From the NCBI GenBank assembly GCA_900554205.1, contig USGM01000022.1, positions 1-31,713 on the forward strand: a stretch of DNA of 31,713 nucleotides, read 5' to 3'. The notes under the pieces were generated by a model that worked only from the letters and a program-made list of their open reading frames with translations, ran no database searches and was not told the origin of the DNA. This DNA comes from an uncultured Lachnospiraceae bacterium (GTDB lineage: Bacteria > Bacillota > Clostridia > Lachnospirales > Lachnospiraceae). This document shows positions 5,597-13,808 of the stretch, in pieces. Numbering within the stretch: position 1 is the first letter of the stretch; every line of letters starts with the position of its first letter. Made by a program: the position numbers and the translations under genes.

Positions 5597-7141
5597 TTAA
5601 AGTATGTTGTATGGAGACATCACTTCAAAATTATTTTTATTCAGTTCTTTTGGCTGATAGTATTTTTTGTCCAGGCCAAGCCCGGTTAATGCATTCAGGG
5701 CAGTACACGCATCAGAACTCGTGTAGGTTGACATATAGCACATATCCTCAATGTTTGCCACGTCCATATTTTCCATGGTCTCTATCAGTGTATCTGCTGT
5801 GTAATGAGTCCCATGCAGATCCAGCTTTTTCTCCATCAGCCGGTAAATAAGCAGTGCTGTGTAGCAGATCATAAAATGTGCAATGATGCGTTCCCGTTTC
5901 TGATGAAAAACCGGACGTGCTGAGAAGTTTGTCTTCATCATCCGGAAACAGTCTTCGATCTTATAGCGGTTTGTACTGACTTCTAAAATATCTTTAGCAG
6001 AATCATCCAGATTTGTTGCAACCGCATAAAACCCATCATATTTCTCTTCTTCAATAACGGACTGATCAATGGTATATTGATCGGTAATCTTTTCGCCGGA
6101 TTTTGTGGACGAAGTACGTTTGATAAAACGTGTGACATCATGTGGCCCTTTTTTGTAAGTCTCCGGATCCAGATTTTTCAAAAGCTTTTTTGCACGCTCA
6201 ATCTGCCGGTTACGGATATACCGCTGGTATTCCATCATTTTCCTCGAAAAAGAAACAATGATTTTCTGGGGTACAACCGCTTTTGACTTCACTTTACGGA
6301 CAGAGCCGTTCTTACCTGCCTTTTCCTCATACAGCCCCAGATCGAATGCCTTGTCTGCAGGAATAATCTTATAAATCCTGTCATTATACAGATCCTTGTT
6401 TTCGGGATCATGCCGGTCGAATTCTTTCATATCCTTTATGGTTGCAGGTTCATTGGAAGAAAGCAGATGGTAATCCGTGTCGCTGAACACAGCCTGCTGT
6501 AAGGTATCCGAAAGCTTCTTAATGGACTGGGTAACGATAAAAGCTCTTCCCCCATCGAATTGAAATTCCGTATATTCAGTGAACCAAGTCCGGCATCCGC
6601 ACAGTAAATGAATTTTTTCCCTTTAAACATCTTCCATAGTGCGTAAAATGTGGACGTAATCGAATACAGGCTGCTCATAAAAACGGCAGAGATTCTGATG
6701 CATTCCAAGTTTTGAATCTGGGAAAAGAATACGTGAGTAAGTGAGAAAACGGTTGATCAAGTTTGGATCAAACTCGTTCTTTCTGTCTGCCGTAACGGAT
6801 TCAAAGAAAGAATCCATTTTCAGATCATGATAGAACTGCTGCAGGAAAAAGTAGCCAATATTTAAGAGGGTACTGTGTGAAGCAGTGTCTCCGGTTGCCT
6901 TAATCTTTTCAGCAAAATCAACTTTGATTTCTAAAGATACGCAGTTCTTATTTTTATACTCCTCATTATATTTTTTGACCTGTTCTTTCGCATAAGCAAG
7001 CGGGTCATCGGTAATCTTTAGAAGTTCAGAATGCTTTCCGATACGGGCAACATTTTTAGTTGTTGTCTTCTTTCCATTGCGGATCCCCATCTGTATGAAG
7101 TAGGTTGGATCCTTGGATTTTCTGTCATAATTGAGTTTCAT
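5597..7141 (-). pseudogene. Broken IS1634-family transposase
   Basis: The N-terminal part (7141 to about 6623) starts MKLNYDRKSKDPTYF and stops after ILRTMEDV. The C-terminal part (6490 to 5597) keeps the R-x3-E-x6-K signature (NRYKIEDCFRMMKT). A bridging frame around 6600 holds the second catalytic aspartate in FIYCADAGLGS. Two lesions are visible. Around 6622-6635 the frame jumps from EDV to KMFKGKK, so the segment with the first catalytic aspartate (family YDCTN-type motif) is missing, probably about 100 residues. At 6549-6553 a run of five C needs one more base to restore the frame into RAFIVTQS. Transposition in cis is not expected. Confidence 0.85.
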
Positions 7142-7247
7142 ACCCTATTATAGCATGATTCTGGGTATAATACAAACCCGTACAACAAATCCCGCTTATA
7201 GAGGATTGCACGAATCAATTACTGTCGATAATTGTCGATGAATAGAA

Positions 7248-7276
7248 TTGAAAAACATAATTACATTTGGTAAAAT
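7248..7276 (+). promoter_or_regulatory. Promoter of the lipoprotein gene
   Basis: TTGAAA (7248-7253), a 17-base spacer and TAAAAT (7271-7276) lie about 50 bases before the start codon, a good sigma-A-type match. Confidence 0.6.
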
Positions 7277-7325
7277 AATAAAAAGAACTTTTCTTCGAAA
7301 ACAAATTTAAGAAAGGAAAATTTTG

Positions 7326-9488
7326 ATGAAAAAGAAATTAAAGCTTTTATTTATATCTTTAATTCTGTTGGTAGTGTCTGGCTGCGGAAAAGAAAAAGAT
7401 ACGACAGAGGAAGAGATTGAATATCGGGAGACCTCTGTCTTTTTTTCAATTCCTGAGAAGGGAAATTATTTTGAACTTCTCGGGGTGACGGACGATTTCT
7501 TCTATTATTCTGTTGTACAAACAAAGGAAACGGAGGGAAATCTGGCGGATGAAAGATTGTTTTATCAAGGAACGCTAGAAGAGAGCCCGAAGACAAAACT
7601 TATTGCTGCGTTAGTTGACCCGATCTACAGGGGATGCTTTATGGAGACGGATTCAAAAGGAAATGATGAAATTTATTTGCTTTTGGGGGAAGAAAAGGAA
7701 GGAAAGAGAGGGTATTATATCGTAGATATTGAGAAGGAAACCAAATGTTTTCTGGCGGATGAGCTCTTTTCTAACGATGCGCCTAATCGGTTTATCAAGT
7801 TGGAAGATGGACGGTTCCTTGTGCTGACTTCTGAGTATTGTGTGCTTGTGGAGGCTGATGGGGCGACTGGCGCTTCAGTGAAGTGTCCGACCGATTCTTA
7901 CAGGGGGCTAGTGGCGGTTGATAAAGATACCGTCGGAATTACATATTTTGACGGGAATGAACAGACTACATATATGAGCATATTGGACTTGACAACAAAC
8001 CGTCTGAATGAGGGCATAAAAATTGCAGGGGATGGCACGCTGCTTGCTTCCTCGGCGGGGGAAATAGTCTTTTTTGACGCTGATGCAATCTGGAGTTATG
8101 AACTGTACTCAAATCAGGCGGAAGTACTTCTTGGTTTGAAGGGGAGGAATATTGTATCCCGGGATGTGAGTGCAATAAAAGTCGTGGATGAAGGTATTCG
8201 GGTGTTCGGGTTGAACAGTGATGGCACTTCGGCGAAATATACTTTGTACACCAGAAATGATGGGGAAAATCTGCCGGAGAGTTCCGCTGACAGCAGTAAA
8301 AATAATGCGTATGGGAAACAAGTCATTTACTTATATGATTATGCAGACCTGCTTCCGCAAGACATGACAAATCCTATTGATGCGTTTAATGAACGGAATG
8401 ACAGTTTTCAGGTGGTTGTAAAGGATTATCAATACAAGGATGAGTACGATGCGGCGCAAATGATTGCATCGGGGGATTATCCGGATATAATTTATTCGAC
8501 ATATAACACATTCATAGCCGGATTAGTGGATAAAGATTGCCTTGAAGATCTATCTGCGTACATAGACAGGTCGTCTAATCTCTCAATGGAGGATCTGTCC
8601 GGCAATGTGGTTGAAGCCTATACAGATCAGGTAAGCGGAAAATTGTTTGCACTTCCAGACCATTATACAATAGAAACCCTGTATGGTACAAAGGCGGAGC
8701 TTGAAGAAGGCGGATGGACAACGGAGGAGTTTCTTGACTGGCTCGCAGAACATCCGAATGCCCAAGCACTGCATTTTCCTACGAAACGGGATATTTTCGA
8801 TGTATGCATAGACGGGATGTTAGAGCAAAGCAACGGAAAAATTAATCTCAATGAAGAGGAATTAAAGCTTTTTGCAGAAAAATTAAAGAATCTGGAGATG
8901 GTTGACACCTCAGAATATAGTTTGAACGAGATGATGGAGCTTTATGAAAATGATGCGAGCAGATTGGGTGATAACATAGAGAATCTGGGACAGATAGCGA
9001 TTGCAGAAAACGAATATAAAGAGGAATTTGTGGTGAAAGGTTATCCGGGTGCGGACGGAATGCCCCGTGCGTATATAAATTCACCGGCGATGAGCATTTT
9101 AAGTACCAGTGAGGTGAAGCAGGGTGCCTATGAATTTCTTGAGTTTTATCTTATGTATGTGGAAAAAACGCAGGGAGAGGCTATGCGGGAGCATGGAACC
9201 TTCAGACTAACGATTGACCGTGACAGCATGGAAAAGGCAAAACAGCGTTTGCTGCAAACGACGGATTTTCTTGGAACACCATGTACATTTACCGAGAGAC
9301 AGGTAGATGAGGTACTTGACATCATTCCGTATGTAAGAAGAAAGGATTATTCGTTGGATATTCTGAGAAATTTAATTTGGGAAGAACTGGAATACTATTT
9401 TGAAGACAAAAAAGAACTGGAGGAGACCTGTCGGATTATCCAAAGCCGTGCACAAATGTATCTGGAGGAACGAGAGATTGCGGAATGA
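7326..9488 (+). CDS. Large lipoprotein with N-terminal propeller-like region and C-terminal solute-binding-like domain
   Basis: A 720-residue exported lipoprotein. A lysine-rich start and hydrophobic helix end in the lipobox VSGC near residue 21. Residues about 35-325 are rich in short beta-type segments with repeated FFDAD/WSYEL-like patterns, suggesting a propeller (inference). From about 330 the sequence resembles extracellular sugar-binding proteins: a block rich in aromatic and acidic residues, then PIDAFNERN, ASGDYPDIIYS and the C-terminal TFRLTIDRDSMEKAKQRL. ATG 7326 follows AAAGGA at a normal distance; a TTG at 7323 is less likely. No permease or ATPase lies nearby, so it may be a sensor or a scaffold rather than a transporter part. 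Specific function unknown. Confidence 0.75.
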   Translation: MKKKLKLLFISLILLVVSGCGKEKDTTEEEIEYRETSVFFSIPEKGNYFELLGVTDDFFYYSVVQTKETEGNLADERLFYQGTLEESPKTKLIAALVDPIYRGCFMETDSKGNDEIYLLLGEEKEGKRGYYIVDIEKETKCFLADELFSNDAPNRFIKLEDGRFLVLTSEYCVLVEADGATGASVKCPTDSYRGLVAVDKDTVGITYFDGNEQTTYMSILDLTTNRLNEGIKIAGDGTLLASSAGEIVFFDADAIWSYELYSNQAEVLLGLKGRNIVSRDVSAIKVVDEGIRVFGLNSDGTSAKYTLYTRNDGENLPESSADSSKNNAYGKQVIYLYDYADLLPQDMTNPIDAFNERNDSFQVVVKDYQYKDEYDAAQMIASGDYPDIIYSTYNTFIAGLVDKDCLEDLSAYIDRSSNLSMEDLSGNVVEAYTDQVSGKLFALPDHYTIETLYGTKAELEEGGWTTEEFLDWLAEHPNAQALHFPTKRDIFDVCIDGMLEQSNGKINLNEEELKLFAEKLKNLEMVDTSEYSLNEMMELYENDASRLGDNIENLGQIAIAENEYKEEFVVKGYPGADGMPRAYINSPAMSILSTSEVKQGAYEFLEFYLMYVEKTQGEAMREHGTFRLTIDRDSMEKAKQRLLQTTDFLGTPCTFTERQVDEVLDIIPYVRRKDYSLDILRNLIWEELEYYFEDKKELEETCRIIQSRAQMYLEEREIAE

Positions 9489-9621
9489 AATATTGACGTA
9501 CATGAACTGTTAAGTATTGATATGAGATTTTGAGAAAATGCTACATTTTTATGATGATACGTACATACAAAAGATAACATTTTGCTTTTTTCAATAATTA
9601 AAAAATAAGGAGGATTGAGTG

Positions 9622-9927
9622 ATGGCATGTAAGAAAACGGTAAAGTATTTAGGGATGCTAATGTTGGTAATACTAGTGATGTGCTCTTCATTACAAGTAT
9701 TTGCAGCAACACATGTGCATGAATGGGGAAGCCACGAGAGTATTGAAAGAGTGTATTTTGTCGAAAGTGATAAAGTATTGTTTACATACAAAGATGCAGA
9801 TGGTCATACCTATGAGGTACATCGTATTATAGAATATTGCAAGTTTTATAAGTCATGTTATTGTGGTGCGCGTGGACAATATAGAGATGGTGGTCGTACA
9901 TATGATAAATATGTCAGAATTGATTAG
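9622..9927 (+). CDS. Small secreted protein of unknown function
   Basis: About 101 residues. AAGGAGG at 9607-9613 is eight bases before ATG 9622. The N-terminus is a classic signal peptide (lysines, long hydrophobic core, cleavage probably within VFAAT near residue 30). The mature part is about 70 residues, rich in aromatic and charged residues, with HVHEWGSH at its start and a CYCG motif near the end, so metal binding or disulfide formation is possible. No family is recognised. A hairpin terminator follows about 100 bases downstream. It is separated from the lipoprotein gene by 133 bases and may have its own promoter, but none was convincing. Confidence 0.65.
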   Translation: MACKKTVKYLGMLMLVILVMCSSLQVFAATHVHEWGSHESIERVYFVESDKVLFTYKDADGHTYEVHRIIEYCKFYKSCYCGARGQYRDGGRTYDKYVRID

Positions 9928-10022
9928 ACAATTATTTTCTTCCGGGATTGATTGAGTAGTATTCTGTAAATAAAAAAGGAAGGTAGCATATCTCAAAATA
10001 TAGATTTGAAAGTAAAGAGGCG

Positions 10023-10045
10023 CGGCACGGTCTAACCGTGCCGTT
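10023..10045 (+). terminator. Rho-independent terminator after the small secreted protein
   Basis: CGGCACGG (10023-10030) pairs with CCGTGCCG (10035-10042) across a four-base loop and is followed by TTT. Confidence 0.75.
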
Positions 10046-10108
10046 TGCTGATGGGAAATTTTTATGGAGATACGACAAGGGTATTCTTATCATGTCGCTT
10101 TGACGTAC

Positions 10109-10146
10109 ATGACCTGCTTGCGGGATTCGGTGTCACGAGGTATAAT
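10109..10146 (+). repeat. 38-nt promoter-like dispersed repeat, copy B
   Basis: Matches 5483-5520 at 34 of 38 bases. TTGCGG (10118-10123), a 17-base spacer and TATAAT (10141-10146) would start a transcript near 10153, just before the GGAGG that serves the zinc-ribbon gene. Here the repeat plausibly acts as a real promoter. Confidence 0.75.
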
Positions 10147-10173
10147 AAGAGGAGCATGGAGGTACGGATTGAC

Positions 10174-10422
10174 ATGGATTTTTTTGACAATTTCGAGGAC
10201 GGACAGCTGAGTATGTTTGACATGGCGGAAAGCCTTGAAAATTTACAGACGCCCGCGGAGGAAAAGGTATCCGATGCAGAGCCGCTTCCGGCTTCGGGCA
10301 GCGCAGGTATCCGCATCCAGAACTGCAGCAGCTGTGGCAAGCTTCTTTTTGTGAAGGAAGAGGACGGATGCTATGTTTCCGCATGCAACGCGTGCGGGAT
10401 ACATTATATACAGAAAATGTAA
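10174..10422 (+). CDS. Small zinc-ribbon protein
   Basis: About 82 residues. The acidic N-terminus (MDFFDNFEDGQLSMFDMAE) is followed by a low-complexity linker and a C-terminal two-knuckle ribbon: CSSCGK, then CNACGIHYIQ about 22 residues later, suitable for one zinc ion. An open frame extends up to 10045 but runs through the promoter-like repeat. With that promoter, transcription begins near 10153, and GGAGG (10158-10162) with ATG 10174 is the best start; ATG 10156 is the alternative. A terminator follows. Function unknown; nucleic-acid or protein contact is a guess from the fold. Confidence 0.7.
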   Translation: MDFFDNFEDGQLSMFDMAESLENLQTPAEEKVSDAEPLPASGSAGIRIQNCSSCGKLLFVKEEDGCYVSACNACGIHYIQKM

Positions 10423-10442
10423 CGAGTCAGAGATTGAGAGAA

Positions 10443-10468
10443 GCAGCCATAGTGATATGGTTGCTTTC
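10443..10468 (+). terminator. Likely terminator after the zinc-ribbon gene
   Basis: GCAGCCATA (10443-10451) pairs with TATGGTTGC (10456-10464), nine pairs with one G-T, four-base loop, followed by a short TTT. Confidence 0.55.
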
Positions 10469-10489
10469 TGTGCATTTAGAGTAGAATAT

Positions 10490-10516
10490 ATGCGCAAAGA
10501 ACGTGCGCAGAAATGG
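10490..10516 (+). repeat. 27-nt dispersed repeat at the acetylesterase start, copy B
   Basis: Identical to 3054-3080 over 27 bases, with the TGCGCA-aagaacg-TGCGCA hairpin. Its last bases contain ATG 10513, one of two possible starts of the following gene. Confidence 0.85.
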
Positions 10517-12174
10517 GGAAAACTATGGGATTTAGGCTTGCAGCAATTTTCAGTGACAACTGCGTTTTGCAGAGAGGAAAAAACATTGCCGTGTTCGGAA
10601 CCGGGCCGGAGGGAGGCATTGTGGAGGCGTGCATCCGCGGAAAAAGCATGGAGCGGGGACAGGGGCAGGAAAGCCGGGGAAAGACCGTCGTGCGGGACGG
10701 CAGATTTGAGTTGCAGCTGCCGCCGCTGGAAGCGGGAATGGAGCATGTCTTACAGGTGAACTGCGGAGAGGAGAGTATCTGTCTGCACAATATTGCTATC
10801 GGTGAGGTCTGGCTTGCCGGTGGGCAGTCAAATATGGAGTATGAGCTGCAGAACTGCACGGAGAGCGACGCACTGAACCGTCCGGCGGACGATAAGATAC
10901 GCTTTTATTACACCCAGAAGAAGGCCTATATGGACGAGGATTTTTTCCGGTCGGAAAGACAGAGCGGCTGGGAGTGCTTCGGCGGCGAGGGGACAAGGTA
11001 TTGGTCGGCGGTCGGCTATTTCTTTGCGGTGAGACTTCAGAGGGAGCTTGGCGTGCCGGTCGGAATCATCGGCTGTAACTGGGGCGGAACGTCTGCATCC
11101 GCGTGGATGCCGAGGGAGGCAATCGCTGAGGATGTGGAGTTGAAGATTTATCTCGACACCTACGACGCTGCCGTGGCGGGAAAGACCGAGGAGGAGCAAC
11201 GCAGGGAGTATGATGAATATGTCATCTATCAGGCGGAATTTGACAAGAAAGCCGAGGCCTGCTATGCGGAGAACCCCGAGATAGAATGGGCGGAGGTGTT
11301 GGAGCGCATCGGCGAGTGTAAATGGCCGGGGCCGATGGGATGCAGCAATCCGTTCCGTCCGGGCGGGCTGTATGAGTGTATGCTGCGGCGCGTGATGCCG
11401 TATTCGCTGAAGGGCTTTCTGTACTATCAGGGAGAGAGCGACGACCATCTGCCGCATTTGTACCGGAAGCTCTTTACACGGATGATCGCGCAGTGGCGCG
11501 AGGACTGGGGAGATGACCGGCTTCCGTTTATCTTTGCCCAGCTTCCCATGCACCGCTATAAGCAGGATCCGGATTTCAAGAACTGGTGCCTGATCAGGGA
11601 GGCGCAGAACAGGGTGTATGACACCGTGAAAAATACTGCCATGACCTGCATCATCGATCAGGGTGTCTACAATGACATTCATCCGAAGATGAAGCGGAAA
11701 GTCGGTGAGCGCATGTGCGCGCAGGCACTGGAGCTTGCATACGGCTTTGAAAAAGTAGCGGATGCGGAGAGCCCGCTGTTTGACCGGGTGGAATACGGTG
11801 AGGGAGAGCTGATCCTGCGCTTCCGGAATGCAGACGGCGGTTTCGTGGTACATAAGGCGGAGCGTGTCAGAAGACCCGGTTATTCCGAGAGTGCGCCGCC
11901 GGAGGAGAGTCTGGGCTTTGAGATCGCCGGGGAGGATGGGCAGTATATCCCCGCGACAGTGAAGATTACAGGCGACAGCATACATGTCTCGGCACCCCAG
12001 ATCGAGAGGCCGGTATTTGCCAGATACCTCTGGACAAATTACGGTGACGTGGAGATTTTCAGGGCGGACGGCATGCCGCTGGCACCGTTCCGCACAGACA
12101 GAAACGACGGCTTTGCACCGCTTGACCGCAGTGCCGACATCCAGCAGAATATGGAGACGGCGACAAAGGAATAA
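10513..12174 (+). CDS. SASA-family carbohydrate acetylesterase (sialate O-acetylesterase-like)
   Basis: A 553-residue protein of the SGNH-like SASA family, which removes O-acetyl groups from sialic acid or xylan-type sugars. The nucleophile is Ser106 in AGGQSNME. GGTSASAWMP near 191-200 and YYQGESD at 304-310 form the oxyanion and substrate blocks, and Asp388/His390 in YNDIHP complete the active site. No signal peptide is visible, so it acts on imported or intracellular acetylated sugars. ATG 10513 lies within the 27-nt repeat; ATG 10525, six bases after GGGG, is equally plausible. No sialic-acid catabolic genes are adjacent, so the substrate is open. The YdjG-like gene follows 41 bases later and may be co-transcribed. 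Confidence 0.88.
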   Translation: MGKTMGFRLAAIFSDNCVLQRGKNIAVFGTGPEGGIVEACIRGKSMERGQGQESRGKTVVRDGRFELQLPPLEAGMEHVLQVNCGEESICLHNIAIGEVWLAGGQSNMEYELQNCTESDALNRPADDKIRFYYTQKKAYMDEDFFRSERQSGWECFGGEGTRYWSAVGYFFAVRLQRELGVPVGIIGCNWGGTSASAWMPREAIAEDVELKIYLDTYDAAVAGKTEEEQRREYDEYVIYQAEFDKKAEACYAENPEIEWAEVLERIGECKWPGPMGCSNPFRPGGLYECMLRRVMPYSLKGFLYYQGESDDHLPHLYRKLFTRMIAQWREDWGDDRLPFIFAQLPMHRYKQDPDFKNWCLIREAQNRVYDTVKNTAMTCIIDQGVYNDIHPKMKRKVGERMCAQALELAYGFEKVADAESPLFDRVEYGEGELILRFRNADGGFVVHKAERVRRPGYSESAPPEESLGFEIAGEDGQYIPATVKITGDSIHVSAPQIERPVFARYLWTNYGDVEIFRADGMPLAPFRTDRNDGFAPLDRSADIQQNMETATKE

Positions 12175-12215
12175 GCTGTGCGGGAAAACAAATTACAGGA
12201 AAAGAGGAAAACGCA

Positions 12216-13808
12216 ATGTACGAATGCCCGAACTGTGGGGGAAATCTGAAGTTTGATATTCCCTCCCAGAAAATGTTCTGTGCCCACTGCGAATCCCGGT
12301 TTGATCCCTATGCGATCACCAAGGAAGAGGACGCGGCGGGAACCGGGAGCTTTGAGGCAAATGTCTTTTTATGTCCGCAGTGCGGCGGCGAGATGATCAG
12401 CGGAGATAATGACATTACCTCCTTTTGCAGCTACTGTGGGGCTGCCAACATTTTATCCAGCCGTATCAGCAGGGAGGAACGACCCAGATATATCATTCCG
12501 TTTCAGAAGACGAAGGAGGAATGCAAGAAGGCATATGGGCAGAGGATGCGCAAGGCTTTCTTTGCACCGAAGGAACTGAAGGATCCGCAGTTTATTGAGG
12601 GATTCCGGGGAATTTATATGCCCTATTGGTCGTATAAGGTCGTCCAGAAGGGCGAGATACAGCTGGACGGATACACCACGAAGCGCAAGGGCGACTATGT
12701 TTACACGAATTATTATGCACTGAAGGGTGATCTGGATGCGGGATACGAGGGATATGCTTACGATGCCTCGTCCAATTTCTACGATGATATGAGTGAAGCG
12801 CTTGCCCCCTATGACGCAAAGAAGATGAAGGATTTTTCGCCGGCATTTCTCAGCGGGTTTTATGCGGACAGGGCGGATGTGGACGCACAGCTCTATGAAC
12901 AGGAACCGCTGACGATCGCAGATAATGCGACCTATGAGACTCTGTGCAAAAATCCGGTATTTAAGAAGCATGGAATCGGGCTTGTGTTTGACTGGAAGAA
13001 TAAAACTCCGGAAAAGCTGCTGACCGTCAGCGACGGTGCGGACAGCGTATTGTTCCCGGTGTGGTTTATGTGTTACCGGAATGGGGAGCAGATAGCCTAT
13101 GCGGCTGTGAACGGACAGACGGGCAAGGTGGTTGCGGACCTGCCTGTCGATGAAAAAAGATTTTTTACCAGTTCGCTGCTTCTTGCAATTCCGATCTTTA
13201 TACTGCTGAATCTCTTTCTTACGCTGCGCCCGCAGAACCTGCTCGACGGCAGCGCACTTGTTGCTGCGGTGGCATCACTGATCTATTATTGGGAGCTGGG
13301 AGGTATTTTCCGTAATGAGACGCGGCAGGGAGACCGCGCCTTGCAGGTGAAGAATCCGAGGAAGGAAGAGACGGAGGAAGTAAAGAAGCCTAAGAAAAAG
13401 AAGGCGAAAGCCTCCATGGTTACGCTCATGGTGGTCTGGCTTGCCATCATATGTGTACTTGTTGGAATACAGAACGGACTTTTCCCTGCCTTCGCCTGGC
13501 TGGCATCGGCAGCTACGGTGGTGATAGTCGGTTTTATGAGCCTGCACAAATACGGACAGATGAAGAAGGAGAAGTTCACGGCGGTACGCGGAGGGAAGGG
13601 CTGCCTCCTTTCGTTGGTGGCTGTGCTGGCATGCTTCGGCATCCGCGCGTTCCATCCGGTGTCCGATTTATGGTACTATGGCGGTGTGCTTGCGATTCTG
13701 GCAACAGTAGTCTTTGTCTTTACGGATCTGATACGGAACTATAACAGGCTGGCGATGAGAGTGCTGCCTCAGTTTGAGAAAAAGGGAGGTGACGACAGTG
13801 CCAAGTAA
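12216..13808 (+). CDS. YdjG-like zinc-ribbon membrane protein
   Basis: A 530-residue protein with two N-terminal zinc ribbons: C4/C7 with C22/C25, and C53/C56 with C71/C74, in TFIIB style. A soluble middle domain follows, with recurring aromatic segments (YMPYWSYK, YTNYYALKG). From about residue 316 there are roughly six membrane helices, with a lysine-rich cytoplasmic loop near 378-399. The architecture resembles B. subtilis YdjG, which with PspA-like YdjF and TPM protein YdjH belongs to a SigW-controlled membrane-stress operon. Here a YdjH-like gene overlaps its end by 11 bases, but no PspA homologue is present. Membrane-associated zinc protein is firm; the stress role is inference. Confidence 0.8.
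   Translation: MYECPNCGGNLKFDIPSQKMFCAHCESRFDPYAITKEEDAAGTGSFEANVFLCPQCGGEMISGDNDITSFCSYCGAANILSSRISREERPRYIIPFQKTKEECKKAYGQRMRKAFFAPKELKDPQFIEGFRGIYMPYWSYKVVQKGEIQLDGYTTKRKGDYVYTNYYALKGDLDAGYEGYAYDASSNFYDDMSEALAPYDAKKMKDFSPAFLSGFYADRADVDAQLYEQEPLTIADNATYETLCKNPVFKKHGIGLVFDWKNKTPEKLLTVSDGADSVLFPVWFMCYRNGEQIAYAAVNGQTGKVVADLPVDEKRFFTSSLLLAIPIFILLNLFLTLRPQNLLDGSALVAAVASLIYYWELGGIFRNETRQGDRALQVKNPRKEETEEVKKPKKKKAKASMVTLMVVWLAIICVLVGIQNGLFPAFAWLASAATVVIVGFMSLHKYGQMKKEKFTAVRGGKGCLLSLVAVLACFGIRAFHPVSDLWYYGGVLAILATVVFVFTDLIRNYNRLAMRVLPQFEKKGGDDSAK

Larger units (their letters stand above)
5541..7192 (-). mobile_element. Remnant of an IS1634-type (IS4 superfamily) insertion sequence
   Basis: The stretch is occupied by one broken minus-strand transposase and a bidirectional terminator at its 3' side. 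Outer ends are uncertain. GGATTTGGTGT (5497-5507) and, inverted, GGATTTGTTGT (7182-7192 on the opposite strand) match at 10 of 11 bases and could be terminal repeats. However, the first is also part of a dispersed repeat and no target-site duplication was seen. It separates marR from an unrelated lipoprotein gene. Confidence 0.7.

Noticed and set aside
10045..10173. N-terminal extension of the zinc-ribbon gene
   Set aside because: It would translate through the promoter-like repeat, begins without a ribosome site and ignores the TATAAT at 10141.
10828..11985. Long minus-strand frame (385 codons) opposite the acetylesterase
   Set aside because: High GC removes stops on the opposite strand; the plus-strand gene has all SASA motifs and the antisense product has none.
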